A DNA stretch of 64,000 nt. Source: Glandiceps talaboti (Eukaryota; Hemichordata; Enteropneusta; Spengelidae). The notes under the pieces are model-generated. The model had not been told where the DNA came from and searched no databases. It was given only the letters and a program-made list of their open reading frames with translations. Where the stretch lies: positions 11,131,651-11,195,650 of the forward strand of contig NC_135563.1 in NCBI RefSeq assembly GCF_964340395.1, given 5' to 3'. The translations under genes and the position numbers were made by a program. Shown in pieces: positions 28,390 to 41,452 of this stretch (position 1 is the first letter of the stretch; the number at the start of each line of letters is the position of its first letter).

Positions 28390-29395
28390 TTATATGTATC
28401 AATAAAAATACAACCCTCCATTTGTAGTATATCAGTAAAAATACTAAAATACAGGTCTCCATAAATTATGTATTTCAGTAAAATACAACCTTCCATGTAT
28501 TTCAGTAAAAATACATCATCCCATGTATTTCAGTAAAATACAGCCTTCCATGTATTTCAGTAAAATACAGCCTTCCATTTACAGCATTCCATGTATTTCA
28601 GTAAAATACAGCCTTCCATGTATTTCAGTAAAATACAGCATTCCATGTATTTCAGTAAAATACAGCCTTCCATGTATTTCAGTAAAATACAACCTTCCAT
28701 TTACAGCATTCCATGTATTTCAGTAAAATACAGCCTTCCATGTATTTCAGTAAAATACAACCTTCCATGTATTTCAGTAAAATACAGCCTTCCATGTATT
28801 TCAGTAAAATACAGCCTTCCATGTATTTCAGTAAAATACAGCCTTTCATGTATTTCAGTAAAATACAGCATTCCATGTATTTCAGTAAAATACAACCTTC
28901 CATGTATTTCAGGAAAATACAGCCTTCCATGTATTTCAGTAAAATATGTAGTGGCTAGTCTTCCATGTATACCAGTAAAATACAGTCCTCCATGTATATC
29001 AGTAAAATACAGCCTTCCATTTATGTATATATCAGTAAAACACAGCCCTTCAAGCAGCTCAGTATAATAGAGCTGTGTTTGAATATCAGTAAAATATGGT
29101 CCCCACCTATGTATATCTGTAGAATACAGCCATCCATATGTATATCTCAGTAAAATACAGCCCTCCATTCATGTACATGTATATCGGTAAAATGTAGCCC
29201 TGTATTTTTGTATATTAGTAAAATACAACTCTCCATGTGTATATCAGTAAAATACAGTACACTATTTCAATTGTATATCAGTAAAATACGGCCTTCCATT
29301 TGTGTATATCAGTAAAATCCAACCCTGTCTACTACATGTATTTCATTAAAATACAGCCCTCCATTTGAATGTATATCAGTAGAATACATTAAAAA
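28390..29395. repeat. 27-bp minisatellite, about 1 kb
   Basis: Core unit CCATGTATTTCAGTAAAATA plus CAGCCTT, 27 bp (for example starts at 28521 and 28548). Regular at about 28470-28960, with longer degenerate units at both edges. Because 27 is divisible by three and several frames lack stops, it gives repetitive open frames on both strands (9-residue repeats such as MYFSKIQPS). These are artefacts of the repeat unless transcription is shown. Confidence 0.97.
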
Positions 29396-32300
29396 TACAT
29401 AACATACAAATGTACATACACATCATGACCTCACTTCAACCCAATTTCTCAGGATCTGTAACAGTTTATCATGAATTCATCATAAATTACAAATTTTTTT
29501 GTCATTTTTTTGTTAAATTTTTTCAAAATAAAATATTTGAGTCACAGTGTGCAGCATACCAAGTTACTTGAAAGACAACATGTTAGAATGTTCAGTTCAT
29601 AGTCACGTTATATATTATAATAATATATACAAGTAGTTCTTATCATATTTCATAAACATCCAGTACATATATTTGCTGGTATCCAATAAATTGTCACTGA
29701 ATCTGTGGAAAATTGATCATTTTACTGTGTGTTATACTATAAACAATTCTATGAAAGGTAATTCCTTGTTTCCAAATTCAGACGACATTTCAAAATTCAG
29801 ATTGTCAACTTCCTCAGATGCCATAAGCTGAAACAAACAGCAACAATTTTTCATAAAAAGATGTGTGCACTGCAAGGTGTGGTTATAAATTAGAAATCCT
29901 AGTTTTCAAATTTCACACACACAAAAAAAATGTAAACAACTCACACAGACTGACATGTTCATATTGCTATGCATGTCAAGTGAATGAGTGTACATTAAAA
30001 TATAGTGAAAGTTTGAAACGAATTGTCTTTGCAGTTACTTCTTAGTTTTGTGAAACTTGAAAGTCATACTAGTAATTGTTGACTGATACAAGTGACAACA
30101 CAGAAGGTTTCTAGGATCAAATACTTGACGGATATGACAAGCTTTTTGGAGCACTATTGTTCTGTGGAAGGCCAGCTGACATGAGAAGCTTGTATAGTCT
30201 CATTGATATGCTAATCAATCACTTTTTGTAATGTTAATCAAAATCGGCTGCTCGCCAAATCAATACAAAATATGGCAAACAATGAGCTTTTTATCTGAGA
30301 AGGTTGTGTTGTGAGATGTTGTCAATAGGTAACTCAATACCAAAGACCTTTCAGCCTCCTCTCTGTTCCTGTTCCTTTTGAAAGTGACACAACACTGACA
30401 AGTGAAGGCATTCCACCAGGGTCACTATGCCTCTCAGACTTCAATACAAAAAGAATTCAGACTCTGACCTCTAAACACAAATACTTTTACAGAATATCTG
30501 ACATCTATTTGCAGAAAAATTCCAGCACTAGATTCACTCACTACCAATAGCAGGCTTTATCATTATTAAAAGAGTGAGAGAGGGGGGTTCTCTAACACAA
30601 CAATCAACATACAGTCATCTTACTAACTAACTGCCTTACATTTCAAATCTTCAAGTACGGTTGAAGAGTTCTGTCTGCCAGTACAATTTGAAAGAACTGT
30701 TCCAAGCACGTTACACAGTACATACCGGTACATACATACATACTAATTGACTACGGGAATGGAATAAAAGACCGTTTGTTCGTTTCGGCACTTTTCAAGT
30801 ATGTGTTTGGCCAACCATTTCTCCATCTCATGACTGTTAATTTACACAGTATTATCTTTTTTGGACAAATTCCAAAAGTTTGCACTTTGCATCCTTCTTT
30901 AAATTCCTAGTGAATGGCGAAAAACGTACAATAGATTTCACAATTCATTGCTTTTGTTACTATACTGACCACCATCAAATTAATCCCAACACAATACCGG
31001 ATTCTCATTTTTCCCTTCTTTAATACACTCTGAAAGAAACGAGCAGAATGCAATTTCCCTGTTGTTTTCTATCAGATCAAAATGGAAATAGTGACAGGAA
31101 GGGTGAGTGGGTGACCTCAGGACAAAGATAACAGATCATATCCGTAGAATGTTCCAGATTTTTATTAATTACTTATTCTTTACCTGACCAGTTACACAAT
31201 AATCTACAAAAAATTTACGTGATATGGTGTACAAATATCTTCTTTTTTTTTTTTAAATTTCAATACACTGACAGTCTGAGCCTAGATGTAATCTAAAGTA
31301 CCATCTTAAACAAATATACACGTAACAACATCAGTACTATTTCTGTAAACACATACAAATTTGCCATGGCAATTAACCGATCTCAATAATTCAAGCAATA
31401 ATACTAGTAATAGATATCTGACTCTTTCCTGAATCATAATTACATGTACATTAATATTACATAATATTATGTCAATTTATTTTTGTATTACCTGGAACCT
31501 AAACAATAAACAACATATTCTATTCATGTCTGTAACAATCACATACTATGATACACTTCCCTACATATTTAACTCCACACACATTTTGTCCATTTTACTT
31601 ATTTTTTTTCTGTTCAGATAAAATCCAAATGAAAATTCTTTCATTGATAATTACAACCTTCCTACCACATCAGTGAAAAGTAGGTCTACGTGGAACAGCC
31701 AATTTCAAATTTTCAGTGGAAATTAAATCTCAAAAAAATATAGTATGCTACTGAATGGCATTCTAATTTCTATACTGCTAGTACAAATAAGCAACTCAGC
31801 ATACACACAATATAGGTTCCATTTTTACAACTGTCAATACCGGACTCAGTCTGAAAAGCTGTGTTGGAGGTTTGTGAGAATATGGTTACAGGAACGCAAA
31901 CAGCGACCAATCTTGCAGATTATACTATAATTGTTACAATGGCTGCTTAGTTGAAAATTATTGTCTTGAGACAGTGGAAACTGACTGTCTAGAGACAAAC
32001 AATCATCTGTAGGATATGAACTAATGTCATGACATCATCTCTGTCTGGAATTTGTAGAATTATAGCAAATAGCAAGTCTTTCACCTACTGTCACCTATTG
32101 CATTGACGTCATCTATTTAAACATGACAGCCTGGTATTTCATACATCTCTCTACATCATATTATTTGCATTTTGATGATTTCAATATCTAGTCAATAGGA
32201 AAGAAAACTCAAAGCAAGGCCCCAATTCCTACGACTCATCATGGTGTTTTTTTTCCACAAAGCCACATATCTTAATAGGCTGCGTCTGATATTTGAACCA

Positions 32301-35300
32301 CATGTTTGTTTGTTTTTTCTAGCACTACTGTTTGAAAACAAAGAATTAATTCTGTATCTCCATGTTTTATCTGAGATACACACTCTGGAATAGCATGTTA
32401 CTATATAATTTGTTGAATATAAAATCTGACACACGATAACACAGATAAAAAAATAAATAAATAAATTACGACATACATGAAGCAACCTATACGAGAAGAA
32501 TATACCCCATAGGTATTATGCAATGTTTATGAAATATTACTAAAATCAGTTTTGTATTGAGACAAGTCTTTGAAATATTAATAAAATGGGGTGATAATCT
32601 TACAATGGCAAGGAATCTCAACGAAACAATTTTTTCAAATTAAAACTCTAACATCGAAAGATAGAAACGCCATGTTTTTTATGAATTACCTTGGGTTTTT
32701 TTGGTCCTGATTATTATATTTCTGTTTGCTAAGTGTTCTGTCCTGTCAAGCATACCTGTGTGCCCAAATTATAACCTGAAAATTGTTACAAATTAATAGC
32801 AGCTAAAATTGGCTACCACGCCTTTCAGTAACAGGTGAGCTTAATGATCTATTTTCCTATCCTTGTTTGGTTCATGTTGCCAGGAGGTATTTGAATAATT
32901 CTATTTCTGTTGTGATGACTCAGTCAATAAGCTATGCCAGTGTGTTTTCTTGCTGAAGACAAAACTGTTACACAGCATATATTTAGTTAACATCAACTCA
33001 TTGCACAGCTTACTGTATAATCGTTGAGGCAATGTTATAACAATTGACACAAAAAACTCACTGACAATGTCATCTAAAATATCAAATAGGGCTGAGCTTT
33101 GGTTGATATGAGAAGAACACCCTGGGGAGCCTCCATTCAAATAACAAAGTTAACTGCATTTGTAAAAAGGGTATATGTAGTGGGTGAGGAGGGTTCATAT
33201 TAGAGAAACACCGTCCCTGGTAATATTATACACAACACCTAAGGATTTATAATGAAGCTGTCAAATTCATTTTGTAAACTTACAGTAAAGCAAGATGACA
33301 ATCAAATAACTGAGGTCAAGATAAATTTATGTTAATTTTAACAATTAATTTGAATTTGAGCTTACTTATCCTATTCCAGCTTTAGACAAACTTTAGTCTT
33401 CAGACTACACAATTTATTGGGTGTGTGTTTTTTTTCCACCCATATTGTAGACTATTGTGGCTAAGGGTTATTATATCAGTGTCTTTTCTTTGACAATATT
33501 TCCCTATAAACATATATATTCACAATCGATGTATTAGCAAAACTTGTACTTTATAATATAGAGATAGACACTTGAACCAATTCTATGTACATGTATGTAT
33601 TATAATTCCTGAGTATTTGTACAAACACTGGACATTCATGACAAATGTAGCTGTCATTTGTTCCAACATGTTATTGTTGTGGAAATTAAGGGGTGTGCAT
33701 AATTTATGGCCAATATGGTACACATGCGTTACCTTTGTACCAAGTTTGAATGAAATTGGCTAGTGCATGTCACAGATATGGTTGGCCACACACGAATGCA
33801 TGGACCCCATTCCTGCAGCCCCTACGGATATCACTTGATGGGATGAATAAGTTATATTGAAATAAGGTACACTGAATCAGCTTGTCAATTTTGATGAATT
33901 GTCCTATCGGTGGAGTTACTTTCAAGGAAGAAGATAAATCCCCATTTTACTATTCAGGTAGGATTACCTACGTGAAGCTTTTTAAAAAACATTGATCATT
34001 ACTTGCTTACACGGAAAAAAATATATAGATGATACTATTTGATAGTCGGGAAAGTGTCATTTGATGGTAGAGAGAGAAGTACAGTACAGCTCATATCATA
34101 CCACAGTAACTGCAAGGACAAATGAAGATTTTGTTTGACTTCTACACTGTGTAAATACCAATAGGTCACATTTCCTTACAGATGTTATGATAAAACGAGT
34201 GGAGATAAATCTTTGCCCAGGGCCAAAGTTGATAAACAGGCTGGGTCAGACATGTCATTAATTTTAAGAAATCAAACCCAGAACAAATTTATCATGCAAC
34301 CTTCATTTGTATTTAGTGTAGGGTTTTCAAATTTAAATGTTGTCAACCACCTAGCCGATGAGATACATATTTGACTACAACAGAGTTTGCACTTCTGAGT
34401 GTCTAACAGAAAGTATTTGGCTACAGCAGGTTTTTTTTCTACTTCTGGGCATTTAAACAGAGTACAAACTCCAGACAGGTTTTCTAGTTCAGACTATTTA
34501 ATGGATCACTGGTAATATATGCAACCCTAGCTCTCAGGGTTAATAATAGGGCTGCTAACTGACGGTTTACATGTAAGGTTATATGGTTGTTTTTCCCATC
34601 AAAATACAATGCTGAAATGTGATGACCACGACTAAAACACTGGCTGAAGGCAAATGGCAAAATGTCATTCAATCTACCATCTAGAATATCACCAAGAAGT
34701 TGCATAGAATTACCATGATGGGAGGAAAACAGATGGGTCTCTGTTGTCTGGTTGTCACGATACATGCTGGCAAACCCTGTCATGTTTTTTGGCATCAGCT
34801 TCAACTGATCACACAACAAATGATGCAACATCAAAATATTTTTTTCTTCTTCTAAAAAGCAGAATATGAAGCCCTGTTGTTAACATCAAAATGTTGCACA
34901 ATCAAAGTAAGTACTGATTTACAAGTTACCATATCGATAAGGTGTTCATTATGAGGCGAATATACAGCTAAAATGTTAAAACTACCCAAATAATATGCGT
35001 GCCCACGCACACATGCATATGAATACGGCAAACACACACACATTGTTATTTCTAGGTCACTACACATCCAGCACTGTTCAATTCAAATATATTTTACTTG
35101 CAAAATGAACTGATTTTTCTCGATATATTTTCCCTTTAACTAGACAAGTACACTGGCGTCACTGACTAGATTGCGTCTTTACGCAATTTCCCTACTGTCC
35201 CTCAATTAGAATTGGAAATGATTACGGAATATGTTTCATTTAGACTCTCCATTAGAGTAACGCCACTACAAGATGTTGCTTCCAGCTGGTGATTACTTGC

Positions 35301-37519
35301 TTTCAATATACTCCCTGCCTGACCTGGTTCAATATCTGACAATTTCACAATCAAGATATTCACCAACGAATATTCAAAATAAATAAAATTTACAACCATT
35401 ATTGTAGGCTACTTTTAGCTTTATAACAATTTCTGTTACATTATGCTGGTGAAAAACATTAACACTATTACATCCACACCTAGTTTTTTTAATTACATTG
35501 TTACACTTCAGGGCTTGTTATATTGTGTAATATTGCATAAGATAGCATTTCTGTCAACATGTTAGGGATTGTGTACTATGATAAACAATATTAGTAGTGG
35601 AGGTGATAATGTCTGGCAATTAACATGTACAAAACTTATTTATTCTCCATTGTCAATTTCACTTTTATTTTTAGTTCCACTTGCTGTTTATTCACGATAT
35701 AACAATGTTATCTAATTTGCAGTCTTGAGAGATAGCATACACAATTTCTATACATGAGGCACTCCTCCTTCACACAGATCTGCTACAAGCCAAGCCTTCT
35801 TACCTAATCAACTCCTCAAACTAGATAATGTCACACCAAATGCCTACAGATGCAGTACTCTGTCTGAGTCAGTAGAAAGCTTTAAATTGACCAGGTTTCA
35901 AGGTCACATTAGCTGTACATCATGATATGGTTACCTAGCAGGTTGTAAAACGGTCATCGTCAAAATACCTTGATTATTTACATGTACTTTTTTTATACAT
36001 AAAATAAAGTATGGCCATTCTGCATATATGAGGGTAATATTTCACAGTGGATTACAATGTCTAGATAATGTACATATGTATAACATGTCGTGTTTGACAG
36101 CTAGCATAAATTTAGATGATGAAGATGATGACGATGACATAACGGACATTTTATGACAGGCATGTTATGGGAATGTTTTGCCTCTACTCTAGTGTGAGAT
36201 CTACACTTCAGACAGTTTTAAACTGGACAATACAAACCATAAAATATTACAACTGGTAATTTTCTCAAAGTTTAAACCCTGTTGATTGCCAATCCATTGG
36301 CGGTTTATGACAACCAAACAGAACAGTATGTAAGGGCTGAGGTCAACATTATAAGCAATTCAAAATTCATGTTTTTTGTCTTGTTACAATGTTAGTTAAA
36401 GTGTAGTTTCAGCTTTTCATTACTCTATTGTTTGGAAGATAAAGCAGTAATCATCACAGTTATAATAGAGGCAACATGGCATCACCCTATTGTTTGACCT
36501 GAGCTTACATTATCTCAAACAACAGCTACTTTCCGTTCATGAATTTCACGTCAAAACAGTTTATACAAGCCAATAACACGTTACAGATATTCTGCCAAGT
36601 CTCTACCCACGTCAGCTGCACACCTATCACCACAATCTTGTCCTTTCAGAGTAGTTTCAACAAAATGATCAATATGTCTTTAATTTACCTTGAAAGACAA
36701 TTTACTTTTCAGCTGCAGACAAGATGAATTTGAAGGCATAATCAAAGTTACCATCAGTACTGTATAATGATGTTGTTTCCTTCGCACTGTTCAGTTGCTG
36801 AATATAAAAACAACAAATATACACTGACTGAATGGACTTGTTTGGATGTTTATTTTTGAAACATTATAATGTCTTCACATAGTTAAAACCATTGCTTTTC
36901 AACTCAGTGTAGCTGAAACTATTGCTTTCCAAGATTAATACTCAATACACTTTTTGGTGGAATGAGCTGTCATCCTACTGTGTATTAAACATGGTGTATA
37001 TATATGTAACCCTACATTTTTGCTAAAAGAAAGTTTTGCAAAGTTACAGTCTTCAGCTTGCTTTCAAAGAATAATTTTGACTAACTACCAGACAGATAGT
37101 GGTACATTGCGTTCACGTACAAGAAGGCATTTTAGTCACTACTTATTTTAGTGTTTTTGATTTCGAGCAAAATTGGCGAAAATAAGGTCTTTAACGAAAA
37201 TTTCCAGATTTACAGTATACCATACCATGTAAACTACACATACATCATTTTTGACAGCTAAACAAATTTCTGCTTCTGGTTTTCAATGATCCAAATGACC
37301 AACTAGGTCACTGATAATGACATTCACACTTCAGACATGTATTTACTGGTTCCAATATTGTGTGAAACCTCAAAGGATATTTGACACCAACCTGGGCAGT
37401 AGTGGGGTTGTATACTGTAAACCTGGAAATTTTCGCTAAAAGACCTATTTTCGGTCGAAAACAAAAACATTGACTGGTATGTGTCATACCTCAGACAGTG
37501 TGTGTGTGCATCATGTGTT
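29396..37519. other. Intronic stretch, mostly unique
   Basis: About 8 kb without a recognised gene. Contains small AT microsatellites (TAAA units near 32450-32466), a T-run near 31240 and a GATGAC-rich patch near 36115-36140. The 116-codon minus frame at 34484-34834 is the longest non-repeat frame in this half, but its length is expected by chance and no family is recognised. Confidence 0.5.
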
Positions 37520-37613
37520 AGCCTGGAATCTAAGCGTGTCGACGTCAATCCTTAAACTTTCACTCTTGTCCGAGTAGGAAAGAATTGAAGTCGACAAGCT
37601 TAGATTCTTGGCT
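37520..37613. repeat. 94-nt near-complete hairpin
   Basis: The left arm starts AGCCTGGAATCTAAGCGTGT and the right arm is the reverse complement of AGCCAAGAATCTAAGCTTGT. Pairing continues through GTCGAC and AATTC/AATCC, and an inner CTTTCACTC/GAGTAGGAAAG stem closes a loop of about 6 nt. It could be a small MITE or a pre-miRNA-like hairpin; no second copy was found in the window. Confidence 0.7.
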
Positions 37614-38769
37614 ATGCATATTATGTATGAATGCTATGAAATCACTCCTTTCTGTGTATAGCTTTTCATTTTTCACAGTTTCACAATTCACTTCTACACT
37701 GCTTTTCAGTTAGATGAATAACTTAAGAATGTTATCATGGGTGTGACGCGGAAACAAAAAACATGCCAAATTTCCAAAATGGAACAGTGCGCAGGGCATA
37801 ACAAAAGAGTCAATTATTGAACATTCATACCTGCATGTTCAGAAATAAAAGTTACAATCAGCCATTGATACATTCATAACACCCATTCATTATCATTTCA
37901 ATAATAATTTTCATATCAACTGTTGTCTCTTTACATCATAGCCTAATTGGACATTTTAGATAAAGGCATCGGAGAAGTCATTAGAATTATGTCTATCATA
38001 ACAATGTCTACTTATGGCAAATCTCTACTTAATTTATTCTTTCAATACACTCCCATGAAAGACATCTTAATGAGGATGGCTATTTTTTTGTTGCAGTTGA
38101 TGCTTGACAAAGTTACTGATGAAAAAATACTGTCTACCACAACCTAGTGGAGAAAACAATGAACAGGTATAATAACAACAGCCCAAAGGAAACATGCCCA
38201 GGTGAATACTTTCAGTAAAGACAGACAAAAGACACATAATAACCTGTGTACAATCAAGTAACAAATCATGGCGTTTTCAGACAGAGTGGGTCCTGGTATA
38301 TTGCACACTGTCATTACACACTGGGGAACCAAAAACTGGATAAACAAATTTGGATGATACATATTTTTTCTCAACCAAATAATGAGTTGATCATGTACTG
38401 TAGGTACACTTTCTCCATGTAGCTTGTCAAGGTAACCTCAATCAAATCAATACCTTGCGTTTCAGTGTTAACTATACTGAATTGATTCATTCAAAATACA
38501 AAGCCAAAACAGGGTTTTCAATGCCGTCATCTCAACCCTATTTCAATACAAATTACAATGCTGAGAGGTTCAAGTATGGATTTTAATTGGTAACTTCCAG
38601 CATCATGTGCCATGAATATCAACATTACAGTTTGGTTCTAATCCTCTACAAGGTTACTTACGTAAGTTACAAGACGTGATTACATATCAATTTATCTTAT
38701 GGAATTCAACGTTTTGAGTGACCTGACATGTCTAAGTTAGTAGATCTTTAGTCTAGTTCCTACAGTATA
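37614..38769. other. Intronic stretch, nothing recognised
   Basis: Unique AT-rich sequence with no supported feature. Confidence 0.5.
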
Positions 38770-39430
38770 CCAAATCACTCTAGTATTAACTGACTCAAGA
38801 CTACCAAGTCAAAACAGTACTAACACTCAAGAATACCAAGTCAATATACAATGTAGTACTAACAGACTCAAGAATATCAAGTCAATATAGTACTAACAGA
38901 CTCAAAAATACCAAGTCAGAATAGTACTAACAGACTAAAAAATACCAAGTCAGAATAGTACTAACAGACTCAAGAATACCAAGTCAATATAGTACTAACA
39001 GACTCAAAAATACCAAGTCAGAATAGTACTAACAGACTCAAGAATACAAAGTCAATATAGTACTAACAGACTCAAGAATACCAAGTCAATACAGTATGAA
39101 CTGTCCAGAACACAAAGTCAAACAGCAACAGACTCAAGAATACAAGTCAAAATAGTGCTAACATTCACAAATACTGGAGTCAACGTAGTACTAACAGACA
39201 CATGAATGCAAAGTTGAACTAGTACAAACAGACTCATACAAGAATACCAAGTCAAAACTAGTCAAGAATACAAAGTGGAAGCTATTCTAACACTCAAGAA
39301 TACAAAGTACTATACGTCTATAGTATACATAGTAACAGCCTCCACATCAAACTAGTACTAGACTCGGGGGAATACCAAGTAATACTGTAATACTCAAGAA
39401 TACAAAGCCAAACTAGTAGACTGTCTGAAG
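38770..39430. repeat. 34-bp minisatellite
   Basis: Unit TACTAACAGACTCAAGAATA plus CCAAGTCAATATAG, 34 bp (TACTAACAGA at 38891 and next at 38925). About 15-18 copies, regular to about 39090 and then decaying. Confidence 0.93.
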
Positions 39431-40149
39431 GAAACAATGCATCTGACCACTGGGGAATACAGAGCATATAATCATAGTATTATATGTTGGATCAATGTAC
39501 TTTCAATTTTCTTGATGACAGAAGAGAAACAGAACATGTTCACAGAATGGAAGTCAACACACAATGGTATTCAAATGTGTTTGCATTGGATCAATATTTG
39601 CTTGCATTCCAAAGTACAGCTGTGCATATATTAAAAAATATGATTGCTGAATCATTTTCCTTTCTGGTTCAATTATTGAAAAGTTGATGTACAGAAATGT
39701 TTTGGCCAAATTTGATTATGCTGGTAGATACATGTAACATGTATTATATTTTTAGTATCACAAAGAAATGGTTGTTTAGTTGTAGAAACAAAATTGACAA
39801 GGACGATAGTAAACAACCATAAATCTTTGGATTCAGTATAAACTTATGAAATTTTGATAAAATGCGATGAAGGCTTCAATTATTTGACAGCTTAGGTGTG
39901 CACTGTACAGCTTTATCAATAATGAATTGAAATGTCTGCTGTAAAGTGTTAGAAACATTTGTCAAATTGTGTTTAGTCTTCACTTCTATCCAAGTTGGCA
40001 ACCACTCCACATTGATATAATCTGAACAATATATTACACATGTTGACATGTAATTTATAACGATTCCTCTTATTGTTACCATCAATGGATTCCTTTATTC
40101 CCAGGATTTCAATTTATGATATACAATACAGTTCTTGAACCCTTCATAG

Positions 40150-40550
40150 TGCAAGTATTCACCACAATTCAAAAATTATTCTCTGCAATTCAGCAAGTAC
40201 TCTAACATGTATGTATTCTCTACAAGTACGATTCAACAAGTATTTTCAACAATGTAACATGTATTCTCTGCAATGCGACATATAATTCCCTTAAATTAAT
40301 GTAACATATATTCTCTAGAATGTAATATGTCTTCTCTACAATGCAACATTATATTCTCTACAATGCAACACAGTCTACAATGCACCTTGTATTCTCTACA
40401 ATACAACAAGTACATGTATTCTGAGTCTAGTGTTAGCAGTGACAGTGAATCTCAAAGATCTCTCTTAGACATGCTTCCATACCACGGGTAGATCTACACT
40501 AATGTATTCTCTACAATGCAACAACTTCTTAAACAAGTATTCTGAAACAT
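40150..40550. repeat. Degenerate short tandem repeat (TATTCTCTACAATGCAACA)
   Basis: A TATTCTCTACAATGCAACA-like unit of about 20-24 bp recurs roughly a dozen times with drift, including one late copy at 40504. Confidence 0.75.
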
Positions 40551-40789
40551 TTTGGTGAGATGATTATATAAACCAACAATTAAATGGAATAGCAAAACCC
40601 CACCATCACCCGCACACTGGAAACTACATGTGGGACTTGTATATAATTTATAGAATTCTTTACAATGAACACTTTGGCAATATTTTACTCATGAATGGTA
40701 TAAATAGACGAACATGACAACACAGCTTAGCAGATCTGTCATGATGGCTGGCAGGATTGAAAGTACCCTTACAAATAAAACTTGCATTA

Positions 40790-41100
40790 TTTACGATGTT
40801 TTGAAGCTATGTGTCTTGTGTACTTTAGCAATGCTTTTATGCACACTTTTCTTGGCAACACCAAAGAACACAACAGCCCCATAATATATTGTGATTTGAC
40901 AAGGAACCAGTTCACAGGAGTGAACAATAACTCTGCTTGAAAGAAAATTGCATACTTGGCAGCCCATCTGTAACTATAACAAAGTTTCTTTGTTTTCGAA
41001 CAAAGTACACATAAATATCTCTCATGAAAGAACCTCTGTAAATTTTCGATGTACTTTGACCCAAACACCAAATCAAAGTTTTGACCACTGCACCCACTCA
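40790..41100 (-). mobile_element. Possible degraded retroelement fragment
   Basis: A 104-codon minus frame overlaps a second frame that reads ITIYYGAVVFFGVAKKSVHK, similar in feel to the YG-x-V-x-WG-x-AKK region near the end of LINE polymerases. Frames appear interrupted and the match is weak. It could also be chance. Confidence 0.25.
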
Positions 41101-41381
41101 ACTCTTGCGATTTGTGTCTTTCTATAACTTGTCTCAGGCCAACATACAGTAGTCAACGCAGACCTTCCAGCTTGGCATGCAACGGATCAAATGATTCTAA
41201 TTACATGTGTTTATTCCAATCTCATGATTTTGACATGAACTTCAAACTGGCTGGGTCAGCACTTGTACCTGTCAATTACGACCTGATGATGGTTCCAGTA
41301 CATCAACAGTGTAGAATTTTCACCAAGGCGGGGAGAAGTATTAACCCACACTTCTATACTCATGTGGGATTCAAAACAATC

Positions 41382-41452
41382 CTGATGACACAAGACCACT
41401 ATGATTGTCACAATGTGCCCTGATGACACAAGACCACTATGATTGTCACAAT
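41382..41452. repeat. Perfect short tandem duplication
   Basis: CCTGATGACACAAGACCACT and the following ATGATTGTCACAATG occur twice in succession, unit about 37 bp. The near identity marks a recent duplication. Confidence 0.9.

Noticed and set aside
28591-29168. Open frames of 155-158 codons on both strands
   Set aside because: They are the 27-bp minisatellite read through; both strands are open for the same arithmetic reason.
28390-29395. CRISPR-like repeat array
   Set aside because: Units are contiguous tandem copies without unique spacers, in an animal genome.
34484-34834. 116-codon minus-strand ORF
   Set aside because: No recognised family. In 64 kb of AT-rich DNA one or two frames this long are expected by chance, by a rough stop-frequency estimate.
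41040-41100. Minus-strand VWVKV stretch considered as KDM3 exon 2
   Set aside because: Stops flank it closely and the preceding sequence does not fit VYVEFDD; it lies in a possible retroelement fragment.
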